Under the pieces are notes generated by a model. The model had not been told where the DNA came from. It ran no database searches and was given only the letters and a program-made list of their open reading frames with translations. The translations under genes and the position numbers were made by a program. A DNA stretch of 64,000 bases from Bradyrhizobium guangzhouense. GTDB taxonomy: Bacteria; Pseudomonadota; Alphaproteobacteria; Rhizobiales; Xanthobacteraceae. Shown here piece by piece: positions 47,891 through 56,378 of the stretch. Every line of letters starts with the position of its first letter. Position 1 is the stretch's first letter. Location of the stretch: contig NZ_CP030053.1 of assembly GCF_004114955.1 (NCBI RefSeq), forward strand, positions 6,138,001 through 6,202,000. Direction: 5' to 3'.

Positions 47891-48967
47891 TCAAGCTTTC
47901 AAACGACGCTCCACAGACTTTGGCGAGAGCAAGCTGTATTTTTTTGCATGCAGCAAGAAGCATTTGCCAATCTGCCTGGCCATTAGCGGCGGCACCGCGT
48001 TCCCTACTTGCTCGGCCTTAGATGAGGCCGTACCGACAAACCTGTACTTGCGAGGAAACGTCTGCAGGCAGGCAGCTTCGCGGATCGTGATGGCTCGGTG
48101 TTGTTCTGGATGACCAAACCGACCGTTTGAATAGCTTATACATCGCGTCGTAAGCCCGGACGCTGGACGGTCCCATGCTAGACGTCCGTAGACATCAGAG
48201 TGCCCGTCGTGCCCCCGATGGCAGTCGAGCCAAAGCTCGTCAGGCCAGCTTTCTCTCCCTCCGCCTTCAGGTGTAGCGACAATCCTCCGCATATTGGTGT
48301 CGGAGAGCGTGGCGGCCCAGTGATCAGGATCGCGAGGATGCACCGCTCCCGCATTCACTCGCGGAAGATCGCCGATCCAATCGCGAACAGTAGCATAAGG
48401 CCGACGACCTGGCCCGTGGGTTGCTTTTGGTAACGCAATTGCGCTGTGCTTGCTTGCTATAAGAATTAGGCGATCTCTCTTCTGGGGTACTCCAAACCAC
48501 AGAGCCGGCAGCACTCCCATGGATGTGCTGTAGTTGTGTTGTTTGAGAAACTGAACGAACGAGTAGAGAGGTCCATCCTCCCCCTCGCTCACGCGCTGCA
48601 TGCCTGGCACGTTTTCCACGAGTATAAAGTCCGGCAACCAGCGATCGACAAAGCGCTCAAACTCTGCCAAGAGCGTCCGTCGCGGATCGTCGGACGTCAT
48701 ATGACGATTTTGCTTAGAAAATGGCTGACATGGAGCACATCCGCTAAAAAGGATTGGGCGAGTTCGACCAACGAAAAGCGGAGCGAGTGCTTCAACAGAG
48801 ATCTGGCGGATGTCTCGTTCAATAAATCTGGCGTTCGGAAAGTTGGCCCGAAAAGTAGCCGATGCGCTCGGATCATTGTCGAGCCCAAGCACGATCTGAA
48901 GGCCGGCCTGCTCCAAGCCGGTGCTGGTTCCTCCACATCCAGAGAAAAAGTCGACCACGTCAATCAC
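47891..48967 (-). CDS. C5-cytosine DNA methyltransferase
   Basis: A 358-residue DNA methyltransferase that should make 5-methylcytosine at a specific site. Motif I is DFFSGCGGTSTGLEQAG (residues 6-22), motif IV has the catalytic Cys80 in SGCAPCQPFSKQN, motif VI is ILVENVPG, motif VIII is PQKRDRLILIA, and motifs IX and X end in EQVGNAVPPLMAR. The target-recognition region between VIII and IX is about 100 residues. It overlaps the upstream ATPase gene by four bases (ATGA), so both are translated together. GC content is lower than in the flanking chromosome. No very-short-patch repair gene and no standard type II endonuclease are adjacent. Confidence 0.92.
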   Translation of the reverse strand: MIDVVDFFSGCGGTSTGLEQAGLQIVLGLDNDPSASATFRANFPNARFIERDIRQISVEALAPLFVGRTRPILFSGCAPCQPFSKQNRHMTSDDPRRTLLAEFERFVDRWLPDFILVENVPGMQRVSEGEDGPLYSFVQFLKQHNYSTSMGVLPALWFGVPQKRDRLILIASKHSAIALPKATHGPGRRPYATVRDWIGDLPRVNAGAVHPRDPDHWAATLSDTNMRRIVATPEGGGRESWPDELWLDCHRGHDGHSDVYGRLAWDRPASGLTTRCISYSNGRFGHPEQHRAITIREAACLQTFPRKYRFVGTASSKAEQVGNAVPPLMARQIGKCFLLHAKKYSLLSPKSVERRLKA

Positions 48968-50745
48968 GAGGATCTCTCAACAGCTTTTCTGGCCAATTCT
49001 CTAATCGCTTCGAATACCGGGTGACTCGTCGGGATCGTAGCCAATCGTCTCCTTTGCGTAGACAAGATGTCGTTCCCGTCAAGCGGCTGAAAATGCGCCA
49101 GAGCCAAATCTTGACGTGTCAAGTCATCAAATGCCTTCTTGAAGTCATTGTTTATCACCTGAGGTTCAATTCCGGTTTTTTGCATGTTTGTCCAGATGAA
49201 CTCCTCTGGCGAACTGACGGGCAGATACTGAACACAATTGCGACTCCAGTCGACAATTGTGCGGACCGCATTTTCGATCTGGGTTTGATTTCCACCGCTG
49301 TCGCCCCCATCAACGTTTATCTTGATAGTCGTGCCAGCAACCTCGCGCAGCTGCTTGTGCAACTGAGGGAAATCGTGGGCCGAAACGGTGTTGGCGGGCG
49401 GGAGCGGCTTTACTGGCGATTTGTCGCCATCGAGCAACACAACAACGTCCTTTCGTCCTTCGGCCGAAAACACCGGCACGTAATGTCCCCATATCGTTTC
49501 CGCACCACCTGGAAAAAATCTAGTCTGGAATTGGCTAGCAAAGGCTTCATCGAAGGAAAGCGCTCGATGGACAAGATGCTCCGCCAAGATGTCTTCGACA
49601 ACAATCTGTATGCGGCCAGCTATCGGCTCCCCAATATGGAAGAACGCCTCATTAGCGGCAGCTTTCTGACTAGGGATGATGTTCTTTCCTGTCTTGTGAT
49701 CGACTAAGATTACTTTGATGGCTTCTGGTGGCAGATGCCGGATGATGGCCGGGGAGTGGGTCGAGACGACGACCTGATGCTTGTGTTTCTTGATCTGCTC
49801 GAAAACAAATTCGACCAGCCTTTCCTGCGCACCTGGGTGCAATGAGACCTCCGGTTCATCCAATAGGATCAAAGAGGTCGGCTTCGCACCTAGGATGTCA
49901 ATGACGAGCCGTACAACAGCGAACTCGCCACTGCCTGCAAAAGCCTCCGTGTAATTCAGAGCAGAGGTCTTGAGCACACATGTCGCTCCGGCCACGTTAA
50001 AGAACGTGTGACGTAACCACCTAATCTCCGTATAGGTCCGACCTAGTATTTTGGAGACAGCAGCAACTTCGGCGGGACTGAGGCTCCTATTCTCCTGAAT
50101 TCTCTCCGAGCCGTGCCAGCTGTACGTCGTGAGGTTGTAGGAGATCGCCCTCTTCAGAAGCGGGGATCGGCGCCTTATAAATTCTTTGCGGTCTTGAAAG
50201 TTGGAGCCTGCACCGTAGTAAAAACTTCGATCATAGGCACTCAAGGTTTGCCGAAAGTCGATGTAGACGACCGGTTTATCTATCGTATCCCATCGAGTTT
50301 TTCCTTTGTTACCCGGCGCCGCAGCGGGATCGAAAGGCTCCATATCGTAGCGCCTGATCGGACGCGATGGCTCCCAATAATCCGGATTGTTCTGAATGTT
50401 CACGCGTGTCTTTAGAACCTCGACAATTTTTTGAACGCCGGGATGAAGATAACCGTAGACGAAGCACGGCTTGTCGTTCCCTCGGTCGCTAATCTCGTCG
50501 GTGCTCGTTGAAAACCAATAGAGCCCAAGACTGCTTTGCCCTGGCGTGCTCTGGATGGCTCGCAAAACCGAACTTTTGTTCGTCCCGTTCATGCCAACGA
50601 TGGCAGTAAAGGGAAACAGGAAATCGATCCGAGTATTCTGTTCCAAATTGCGGAAATAGGGGAACCTGATGTGCCGGACGAACGGCTCCAGTTTGTTCGT
50701 CAACATAAGCTGACGGACGGCTTCCCTATCCGACTCGAAGGTCAT
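48964..50745 (-). CDS. AAA/ABC-type ATPase with C-terminal TOPRIM-like domain (OLD-like)
   Basis: A 593-residue SMC/ABC-like ATPase. Walker A is GMNGTNKSS (residues 51-59, GxxGxNKS with Asn in place of the third Gly), a GSGE signature lies near 271, Walker B is SLILLDEPE (291-299) and the H-loop VVSTHSP follows. After residue 375 a TOPRIM-like domain can be read: Glu384 in VVEDILAEHL and the DxD pair 439/441 in VVLLDGDKS. This is the arrangement of OLD-family nucleases and related phage-defence effectors. It is coupled by ATGA to a C5 methyltransferase, which suggests a restriction-like or abortive defence module. It starts 157 bp left of the att site of the neighbouring element. Confidence 0.82.
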   Translation of the reverse strand: MTFESDREAVRQLMLTNKLEPFVRHIRFPYFRNLEQNTRIDFLFPFTAIVGMNGTNKSSVLRAIQSTPGQSSLGLYWFSTSTDEISDRGNDKPCFVYGYLHPGVQKIVEVLKTRVNIQNNPDYWEPSRPIRRYDMEPFDPAAAPGNKGKTRWDTIDKPVVYIDFRQTLSAYDRSFYYGAGSNFQDRKEFIRRRSPLLKRAISYNLTTYSWHGSERIQENRSLSPAEVAAVSKILGRTYTEIRWLRHTFFNVAGATCVLKTSALNYTEAFAGSGEFAVVRLVIDILGAKPTSLILLDEPEVSLHPGAQERLVEFVFEQIKKHKHQVVVSTHSPAIIRHLPPEAIKVILVDHKTGKNIIPSQKAAANEAFFHIGEPIAGRIQIVVEDILAEHLVHRALSFDEAFASQFQTRFFPGGAETIWGHYVPVFSAEGRKDVVVLLDGDKSPVKPLPPANTVSAHDFPQLHKQLREVAGTTIKINVDGGDSGGNQTQIENAVRTIVDWSRNCVQYLPVSSPEEFIWTNMQKTGIEPQVINNDFKKAFDDLTRQDLALAHFQPLDGNDILSTQRRRLATIPTSHPVFEAIRELARKAVERSS

Positions 50746-50901
50746 TGGTTTTCCCCCCGCGAGAAATAGCGGGAAGCAACTTAAAGCAGCAAGCCAATTT
50801 CGGTTTGTTCTGTGGATGAGCGCTCTTGTCGTAGCGGCTATCTAAATCGCTACCCAAGAGGGTCGGACAAATCAGGTACGATGCTAAGAGTTTGAAATCA
50901 T

Positions 50902-50918
50902 TGGTACAGTTGGGTGGG
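50902..50918 (+). other. Left attachment site of the integrative element
   Basis: TGGTACAGTTGGGTGGG is identical to 62776-62792, the complement of the 3' end of tRNA-His (T-stem, acceptor strand, A73 and CCA). The bases on both sides differ between the two copies. Confidence 0.85.
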
Positions 50919-50980
50919 TACCGCCAATAGCCAGCTTCGGCTTTGAAAAACTTGACGAATTTGCGCTCTCTCGCGCCGGC

Positions 50981-51003
50981 TTTGTAGCAGCCTTTTGTAT
51001 TTG
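50981..51003 (+). repeat. Left arm-like repeat of the element
   Basis: TTTGTAGC-A-GCCTTTTGTATTT matches TTTGTAGC-GCCTTTTGTATTT at 62690-62711 with one extra base. The copies lie 62 bases inside the left core and 64 bases inside the right core, in the same orientation. Confidence 0.55.
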
Positions 51004-51287
51004 CGCAAGACGATGCCAACGATACCCCGACAGCGCCGACGTTGATTTCGTTCCCAATCAAGCCAACGTGGGCAGCGTTTGGGATGACAAAACTATGCAA
51101 CCGGCATTCTCAATCCCGAAGCGTCAACCTTACGTCTTTCGCACGCATTGAACCTGAAATGGCTCCGACCGACGCAGGTTTTTGCCTCACGAGCCTTCAC
51201 ATAAGCAGCAGCCGCGGCGGCCAAAATCCAGTCTCTGAGAACGAAACGAGGGGGACGGCACGTCTTTCGCGATTTGTGAGCCCCAGC

Positions 51288-52133
51288 TCAATGCAAAATA
51301 CGAAATGGATCGTTACGTTGCTCCCAAGCCCTAATCTCCGCGTAAACTTTTGTCTTCGAGAAATCCTCGCGTGAGAAACCTAGGCGCAACTTCGACTCAA
51401 GCTCTGGCACCGAACAGTGAACGGCGTTTCTCGAACCGATCACGGATTGAAGTGCAACCCCTAGCGCAGCGATGAGATCGTGACCGCAAACAAGGTGATT
51501 TAGGTCCACCTCTGCAAAAGTGAAGTTCGTTATGAACGCTTTCGCCTCATCGAGCCCCGTGTGCTTGTTCGAGTGATCAAATACTTCTTTGACAATTTCG
51601 TCCAAATCAATCTCGAGCTTCCTCCCGAGGAACCTATACTTCAAGCCCTTGAATTTGAGATTAGCGTTCGTCTTCTGCGAGTACAGCCTCAAGCAACCAA
51701 GTTGCGAGCAGGCGTGGATAAGAAAGGCACGAACGGTTGTCGTCTGCTGAAGCTTCTTAATTTTATCTTTCGAGCCGTCTTCAATCAGGAGTCGATCCAA
51801 GGCGGAGGAATTGAACAGAACAACTTCGAAATCGTGGAAATCACTCTGAACAATATTCGGGGACGTAAAAGTCGTTTCAAGTATAGCCGCAAAATCAGCA
51901 TCAACGATTGCGAGTACACCTCGAAGACCGCTTTGATCGACCAAATCGATGGTCAGCAGAACATTTTCCTTCCCAAAACAGTTCACCAGGTTGCTTATGT
52001 CGACCTCCAGCAAACCTTCAAAGAGCCGGACATCAGAGTCGCCTTCTAGCAAGACAATTGACGACTCTGGGGTCTGTGTTCGCAGGAACAACACTTCGGC
52101 AGCCAGTGCTTCAGGCGTAATATCTTCGAACAT
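51288..52133 (-). CDS. ariB: DUF4435 (TOPRIM-type) protein, AriB-like effector of a PARIS system
   Basis: A 281-residue DUF4435 protein. The TOPRIM-like residues are Glu30 and Asp32/Asp34 in IVLLEGDSDVRLFEGLL, the pair Asp78/Asp80 in GVLAIVDADFA, and the family block SDFHDFEVVLFNSSALD near residue 97. In known PARIS systems the DUF4435 subunit AriB is the toxic nuclease released by the ATPase AriA when a phage anti-restriction protein is sensed, and it attacks tRNA. Here it starts one base after the stop of the ATPase gene. The size fits AriB. The assignment rests on gene pairing plus motifs. Confidence 0.75.
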   Translation of the reverse strand: MFEDITPEALAAEVLFLRTQTPESSIVLLEGDSDVRLFEGLLEVDISNLVNCFGKENVLLTIDLVDQSGLRGVLAIVDADFAAILETTFTSPNIVQSDFHDFEVVLFNSSALDRLLIEDGSKDKIKKLQQTTTVRAFLIHACSQLGCLRLYSQKTNANLKFKGLKYRFLGRKLEIDLDEIVKEVFDHSNKHTGLDEAKAFITNFTFAEVDLNHLVCGHDLIAALGVALQSVIGSRNAVHCSVPELESKLRLGFSREDFSKTKVYAEIRAWEQRNDPFRILH

Positions 52134-52134
52134 G

Positions 52135-53460
52135 CTATTTCGAGGCCGGTGCTTTGAGAGTTTCGATCAAACCCAAGCTACCGCTTGCTAGTTGCGGCGA
52201 ATGCGTCGCCAAAATTACGTCCATCGGAGCAAGCGAGATGATCTGCTTCAGGTCAGGCAGCACATGTTTCTGCCAAGCGATGTGAAGGGATATCTCCGGC
52301 TCATCGATCAACAGCAGAGAGTTTGGCTTAGTCTTGAAAAGCAGCTCGTAGATCAACACCAGCTCGTGCTGTTCTCCAGAGGACAGATCATTTGGCTCCA
52401 GCGACTCTCCTCTGAAGTCGATCAGCACGAAGCCCTTGTCCTTGTCCAAAGCGAGCTGCTTGAATTGAAAGCGCCTATTGATAATGCCCAAAAAGGTTTC
52501 GATTTTCGCCAATAGCTCGTTGAAGACTTCCAGCTTTTGAACGGAGTCAAACAAGTAAAGCGTCAAGATGCGACGGGTGTTGTGGTCGAACGCAACAGGG
52601 GACAACACCGTGTCTTCTTCACCTTTGTCCAGCAGACCTGCTTTCCGCAAGCGGGCACGGAGCTTTAGCAAATCTGCCAACCTCGCGCGGAGCGGGCCTT
52701 CCGGCAACGGCTTGAACGTACCCTTACCGCGAGCCAATAGGCGATTGGGGAAAGTTTGATCCAAGGATTGGGTTATGGCTGCCGATTGTTGGATTGCGTT
52801 TTTGATCGCTTGCGACACATCCTGAGAGAAGGTGAGAACAGCAGGTATGAAGTCGATTTTTGCATCCGGACGACTACTCGTGCGATCTGAACGCACCATC
52901 AAACGCTGTGTGTCTATCAGGCGGCAGTCAAATAGTTGACGCGTTTCTTCGATCCTCTTAGGCAGAGATGCCCTGTGCGCACGCGGATAAAAATGGGCGA
53001 AGCGTTCCCAAGCCTCTGCTGGGTCAAGAACCTGTCCCGTTCTAGGATCACGAAGCAGGCGACCATCGGAAACGGCGATGTCGTATCTCAGCCGCTCTGG
53101 AAGATCCTCCAAGTTTTTCTGATCCCACGGCGACCATCTTTCAAGCTCTCCGCCGTCTAAATCAAAATAAAGGTCATAGCGTCGTTCATAGGGGCGGCGC
53201 CTGTCGTTCGTCTCAACTGTAGTTTGCTCAATCCGGACGGATCTTCCATCGCTGAAGATGAAACGAGCTACAGAAAATTCGTACTGTCGAAATACGAGAA
53301 GCGAGCCTCCAAAAAAACCCGCGATCATCTTTAGAACGGCCGTTTTACCGAACCCGTTCGGCGCATGAATGATTGTTATGCGCTCTTTGGTTCTGAACGT
53401 AATGCGGTGATTGAAGAGGCCAAAAAGGCCATCGACTTCGAAATAAGAAAGCTGGATCAA
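52135..53460 (-). CDS. ariA: SMC/ABC-type AAA ATPase, AriA-like sensor of a PARIS system
   Basis: A 441-residue ABC-type ATPase of the AAA_15/AAA_21 group. Walker A is APNGFGKT (33-40), the signature LSSGEQHEL (359-367), Walker B LLLIDEPEISLH (382-393) and the H-loop LATHSP (418-422). The middle is a helical insertion with a Lys/Arg-rich stretch at 255-275. Size, domain order and the DUF4435 gene directly behind it fit AriA of the PARIS defence system. The start is a TTG (53460) after GAGGG. A gap of 107 bp separates it from the pentapeptide-repeat gene upstream on the same strand, so co-transcription is possible. Confidence 0.75.
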   Translation of the reverse strand: MIQLSYFEVDGLFGLFNHRITFRTKERITIIHAPNGFGKTAVLKMIAGFFGGSLLVFRQYEFSVARFIFSDGRSVRIEQTTVETNDRRRPYERRYDLYFDLDGGELERWSPWDQKNLEDLPERLRYDIAVSDGRLLRDPRTGQVLDPAEAWERFAHFYPRAHRASLPKRIEETRQLFDCRLIDTQRLMVRSDRTSSRPDAKIDFIPAVLTFSQDVSQAIKNAIQQSAAITQSLDQTFPNRLLARGKGTFKPLPEGPLRARLADLLKLRARLRKAGLLDKGEEDTVLSPVAFDHNTRRILTLYLFDSVQKLEVFNELLAKIETFLGIINRRFQFKQLALDKDKGFVLIDFRGESLEPNDLSSGEQHELVLIYELLFKTKPNSLLLIDEPEISLHIAWQKHVLPDLKQIISLAPMDVILATHSPQLASGSLGLIETLKAPASK

Positions 53461-53567
53461 TTTGCAGCACCCTCAGCCCGTCCTAGAACCTTTCTTCAAC
53501 ACGGCACAAGAGAAAGCAAGCTGCAATGCAACCAAATCACTACGACCTTGTGAGCAGAACTTCCTCC

Positions 53568-54674
53568 TTACCCACCTCTAGCCACCGCCTTGCTCAGCTC
53601 TCGGGTAAGCTCCCGTTTGAACTCGACTAGCGGCTTCCCAACCCACTCTGCCATCCATTGCGTCATAGTTTCATCGATGTGAATGCGGCCACCAGACGCC
53701 ACACCTATGCGCCGAACTAACCGCCCAATGTCTTCCTCGGCAGTCAAAGGCTCGCCGATAGAATAACGGGGGATCGCAACGCGCCGCCAATGAAGCCCTT
53801 TGCCGCGCAGATACTCCGGTTGCCAATTGGATGAGCAAAGAAAAATGAGGTACAGTCGGCCAGAGATGTTTTCACGGAGCTGCTCGTAAAATCGCTTCGA
53901 GATGGGTGGGAAACCAGAAAAAATGAGCATGCTCCTGTCCTTGGCCCTGCTCCCATTCAAGACACGCATCTCTAGCTCTCTCCGGAGACCCCGAACGAAT
54001 TCGCTCCGCATCTGATCATAGGTGCCTGGATGAACCCCGTCGCGGATGCGCTCTATGGCAGACTGATTGGCCCTGTATGGATAGATCCCGATATCTGCGG
54101 ACTTGTTACTCGAACGCAGGGTTTCGAAGAACGACTTATCTAGCGAGGCGGGGTTCAGCTTGAATTGAGAGCGCTCTGCTTTCGAGTAAAACCAAAGCAG
54201 CTTCGTCCCAGAGGCGTGAGCATTGAAGCCTTCTTGTACATGCGAACCATCGCCGAAATGGGCACACACACGCTTAGTTAGCAGATCCTGCTCCGCGGCC
54301 GTGTGGTAAAATGCCAATACTGGCGAGGCGTGATTTTCAGTGACCGACTGAAAGATTTGATTGATGGCCCAATCGGCGTTTTGGTAACGCGAGATTGCAG
54401 TGAGCACTTCTACAAGTGGGCCAACAGGACTTCCGGTCGCGGAGCCGTCCACGCCAATGATGCTTCGGCACCTCACTTTCGTGAGGTTAGCTCCACTTAG
54501 TTCGGCTCCAGTCAAATTGAGCGTATCAGCCTTCAAGGCACCAAAATCGACGCCCGTCAGATCACAATTTTGCAGATCTATAGCCGGATCGATGCCGAAA
54601 CGCTCTGCGAGCCTGCCAAAATCCTCTTCTTCAGTCTCCAACAGTGCAAATAGCGCCCTCAATGAGTCAGTCAT
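53568..54674 (-). CDS. Pentapeptide-repeat protein with a C-terminal domain of unknown function
   Basis: A 368-residue soluble protein. The N-terminal 35-75 region is a short pentapeptide-repeat stretch (QNCDLTGVDF, ADTLNLTGAELSGANLT) forming a beta-helix of two or three coils. The C-terminal 290 residues are unfamiliar: they include ASPVLAFYHTAAEQDLL, HASGTKLLWFYSK, RSMLIFSGFPPISKRFYEQL and RLYLIFLCSSNWQPEYL, strands and helices that look like a Rossmann- or nuclease-type alpha/beta domain but show no catalytic motif I can name. Its start overlaps the end of the gene upstream by eight bases. Its position beside the PARIS-like pair hints at defence, which is inference only. Confidence 0.75.
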   Translation of the reverse strand: MTDSLRALFALLETEEEDFGRLAERFGIDPAIDLQNCDLTGVDFGALKADTLNLTGAELSGANLTKVRCRSIIGVDGSATGSPVGPLVEVLTAISRYQNADWAINQIFQSVTENHASPVLAFYHTAAEQDLLTKRVCAHFGDGSHVQEGFNAHASGTKLLWFYSKAERSQFKLNPASLDKSFFETLRSSNKSADIGIYPYRANQSAIERIRDGVHPGTYDQMRSEFVRGLRRELEMRVLNGSRAKDRSMLIFSGFPPISKRFYEQLRENISGRLYLIFLCSSNWQPEYLRGKGLHWRRVAIPRYSIGEPLTAEEDIGRLVRRIGVASGGRIHIDETMTQWMAEWVGKPLVEFKRELTRELSKAVARGG

Positions 54675-55566
54675 CGCTCTTCACATCGCCTGCGAGCACT
54701 GAAGTCCAGCCTACGATTGATGACACGCCGGCTTTCTCGGTTGCTTGGTTGATTTCTCGGAGATGCTTGGCCAACAACACTTTCGCAATAGCAGTTTGGT
54801 TCGGAGACTTTTTGAAGCGGTCAATGAACGAAGCAGGAGCTTCGACATCTATCAAGACAATATCCTTCGGCAAAAACGTGAGGCGTCCTTCCACCTTTAC
54901 GCTTCGTGATGTAACGCGCAATTTGCAGAGTGCCTCATCGCCGGCGTAACGCGATTGCATATAGTCATCCACCACCGCAGAGAACCGCCAGCGATTTCCT
55001 GACATCGCTACGACCGGCTCCTCACGCAAATCCGCGGTTTGAGTTTCAGTTGTCGCAGCTCGGCTATCCTTCGCAGCTCCGACGCTAAAAGCTAGACTAC
55101 CTTCGCCCCGCGCAGACGCCGTTCCCTTAACACCCACTCCCAGAGAGCCCTTGCCGCTGGTGTGGCTACTCGCAACAGACGCTTGCGTATGCTGAACATG
55201 GGTCTTTGCAGAACTGGGTTTTCTATCGCCGAACCGATGCGCTGCAGGATCAACTTCACAGCCGTTGAGTTCCAAACCCAACGTCGCTCGCGCCAAACCA
55301 ATCTCCACCGATTTCGACCAGTCTTCCGAAGAGACTGTCATAGTGCCAAAGCGAACATCAGCACCAAGCAGAAAGTCTTGCTCATTGGCGCCTTGAGGCA
55401 CAAACAGAGCGACCTCAAGCAGTTCACCGCATCCCGCTTGCGCGATTTGCTCTAGCACAATTGGTTTCGGCTTCTTCGAGGCCACTGCTGCCCCCTCGGC
55501 CACAGGTTGTGGGACATGAGAGTATAAGACCACTGCGCAAAGAAAAGAGGCCCGGAACATAGTCAT
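54667..55566 (-). CDS. Putative exported protein of unknown function
   Basis: A 299-residue protein whose N-terminus (MTMFRASFLCAVVLYSHVPQPVAEGA) looks like a weak signal peptide. The middle is low complexity, rich in Ser, Gly, Ala and Thr (SVASSHTSGKGSLGVGVKGT, ARGEGSLAFSVGAAKDS), and the C-terminal 100 residues look globular (VDDYMQSRYAGDEALCKLRV). I recognise no family. Its stop overlaps the start of the pentapeptide-repeat gene by eight bases, so both are one translational unit. It is divergent from the serine recombinase gene. Confidence 0.65.
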   Translation of the reverse strand: MTMFRASFLCAVVLYSHVPQPVAEGAAVASKKPKPIVLEQIAQAGCGELLEVALFVPQGANEQDFLLGADVRFGTMTVSSEDWSKSVEIGLARATLGLELNGCEVDPAAHRFGDRKPSSAKTHVQHTQASVASSHTSGKGSLGVGVKGTASARGEGSLAFSVGAAKDSRAATTETQTADLREEPVVAMSGNRWRFSAVVDDYMQSRYAGDEALCKLRVTSRSVKVEGRLTFLPKDIVLIDVEAPASFIDRFKKSPNQTAIAKVLLAKHLREINQATEKAGVSSIVGWTSVLAGDVKSDD

Positions 55567-55649
55567 CGGAACGCGGGCGTCGGCAGATTGACAGCCAAGC
55601 CGATTGTATCTATTTCTCAGGAATAAGATACGAAAGAGGCACGCAAGTC

Positions 55650-56378
55650 ATGGTAAAATCGTCCAAATCTGTCAAGGCATTTGCCTATCTGAGGACCTCA
55701 TCAGCGGCGAACATTGGCGAGGACAAGGACAGCGGCCGTAGGCAGCTCCAAGCCATCGAAGCCTTCGCAAGACGCAGCGGTATCGAGTTGGTCGGGACCT
55801 ACCATGATGAGGCTGTGAAGGGTTCTGACCCTATCGACACTCGCCCCGGCTTCGCTGGTATGCTTGAGGCCTTAGAAGCTAACGGCACCAAGACCATAAT
55901 CGTCGAGACGGCCAATCGCTTCGCGCGTGACCTGATGGTGCAGGAGGTTGGCTTCGCGATGCTGAAGGCCAGAGGCTTCGACTTGATCGCCGCCGATAGC
56001 CCTACGTCGTTCCTGGACGACACGCCCACCGCACGGCTTATCAGACAGGTGCTCGGAGCCATCTCAGAATTTGAGAAGGCGATGCTCGTGGCTAAACTGA
56101 AAGGTGCTCGGGATCGGAAGCGTCGCACCGGATTGAAGGTCGAGGGACGCAAGTCCATTGGCGAGGAACGCCCCGAGACGGTTGAGCTTGCCCGCAGGCT
56201 GGCCCGCACGAGGCCGAAGGGTGGCAAACGGTCACTCAGGGAAATCTCGACCGCGCTTGCAGAGGCTGGGCACACCACGAAGACAGGAAGACCGTACGCT
56301 CCAACGGCAATCAAGCTGATGCTCGCACGGGCCTCTGGACGCGTCATCAGCGACACAGCGGAGGGACAAGGCAAATGA
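55650..56378 (+). CDS. Serine recombinase (resolvase/invertase family)
   Basis: A 242-residue site-specific recombinase. The catalytic Ser lies in FAYLRTSSAANIG, the Arg cluster in VETANRFARDLMVQEVGF, and the helix E region in LIRQVLGAISEFEKAMLVAKLKGARDRK-like sequence. The C-terminal part (SLREISTALAEAGHTTKTGRP) is a helix-turn-helix for DNA binding. It lacks the large C-terminal domains of phage-type large serine integrases, so it is more likely a resolvase or invertase. Its substrate in this element may be the direct repeats flanking the cyclase gene; that is a guess. It is divergent from the exported-protein gene. Confidence 0.88.
   Translation: MVKSSKSVKAFAYLRTSSAANIGEDKDSGRRQLQAIEAFARRSGIELVGTYHDEAVKGSDPIDTRPGFAGMLEALEANGTKTIIVETANRFARDLMVQEVGFAMLKARGFDLIAADSPTSFLDDTPTARLIRQVLGAISEFEKAMLVAKLKGARDRKRRTGLKVEGRKSIGEERPETVELARRLARTRPKGGKRSLREISTALAEAGHTTKTGRPYAPTAIKLMLARASGRVISDTAEGQGK

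Larger units (their letters stand above)
50746..51287. other. Left boundary region of the integrative element
   Basis: The 542-bp gap holds the promoter of the ATPase gene (minus strand), the left att core (50902-50918) and an arm-like repeat (50981-51003). A frame at 50726-51100 on the minus strand crosses the att site and is not credible. After 51100 no gene is seen before the DUF4435 stop. Confidence 0.6.

Noticed and set aside
47650-47900. Search for another copy of the att core at the left edge of the accessory region
   Set aside because: No match to TGGTACAGTTGGGTGGG was found by eye, so no second element boundary is claimed.
50726-51100. 124-residue minus-strand frame over the left att site
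   Set aside because: It spans the att core, so it is a chance frame formed across the integration junction; no domain or ribosome site is present.
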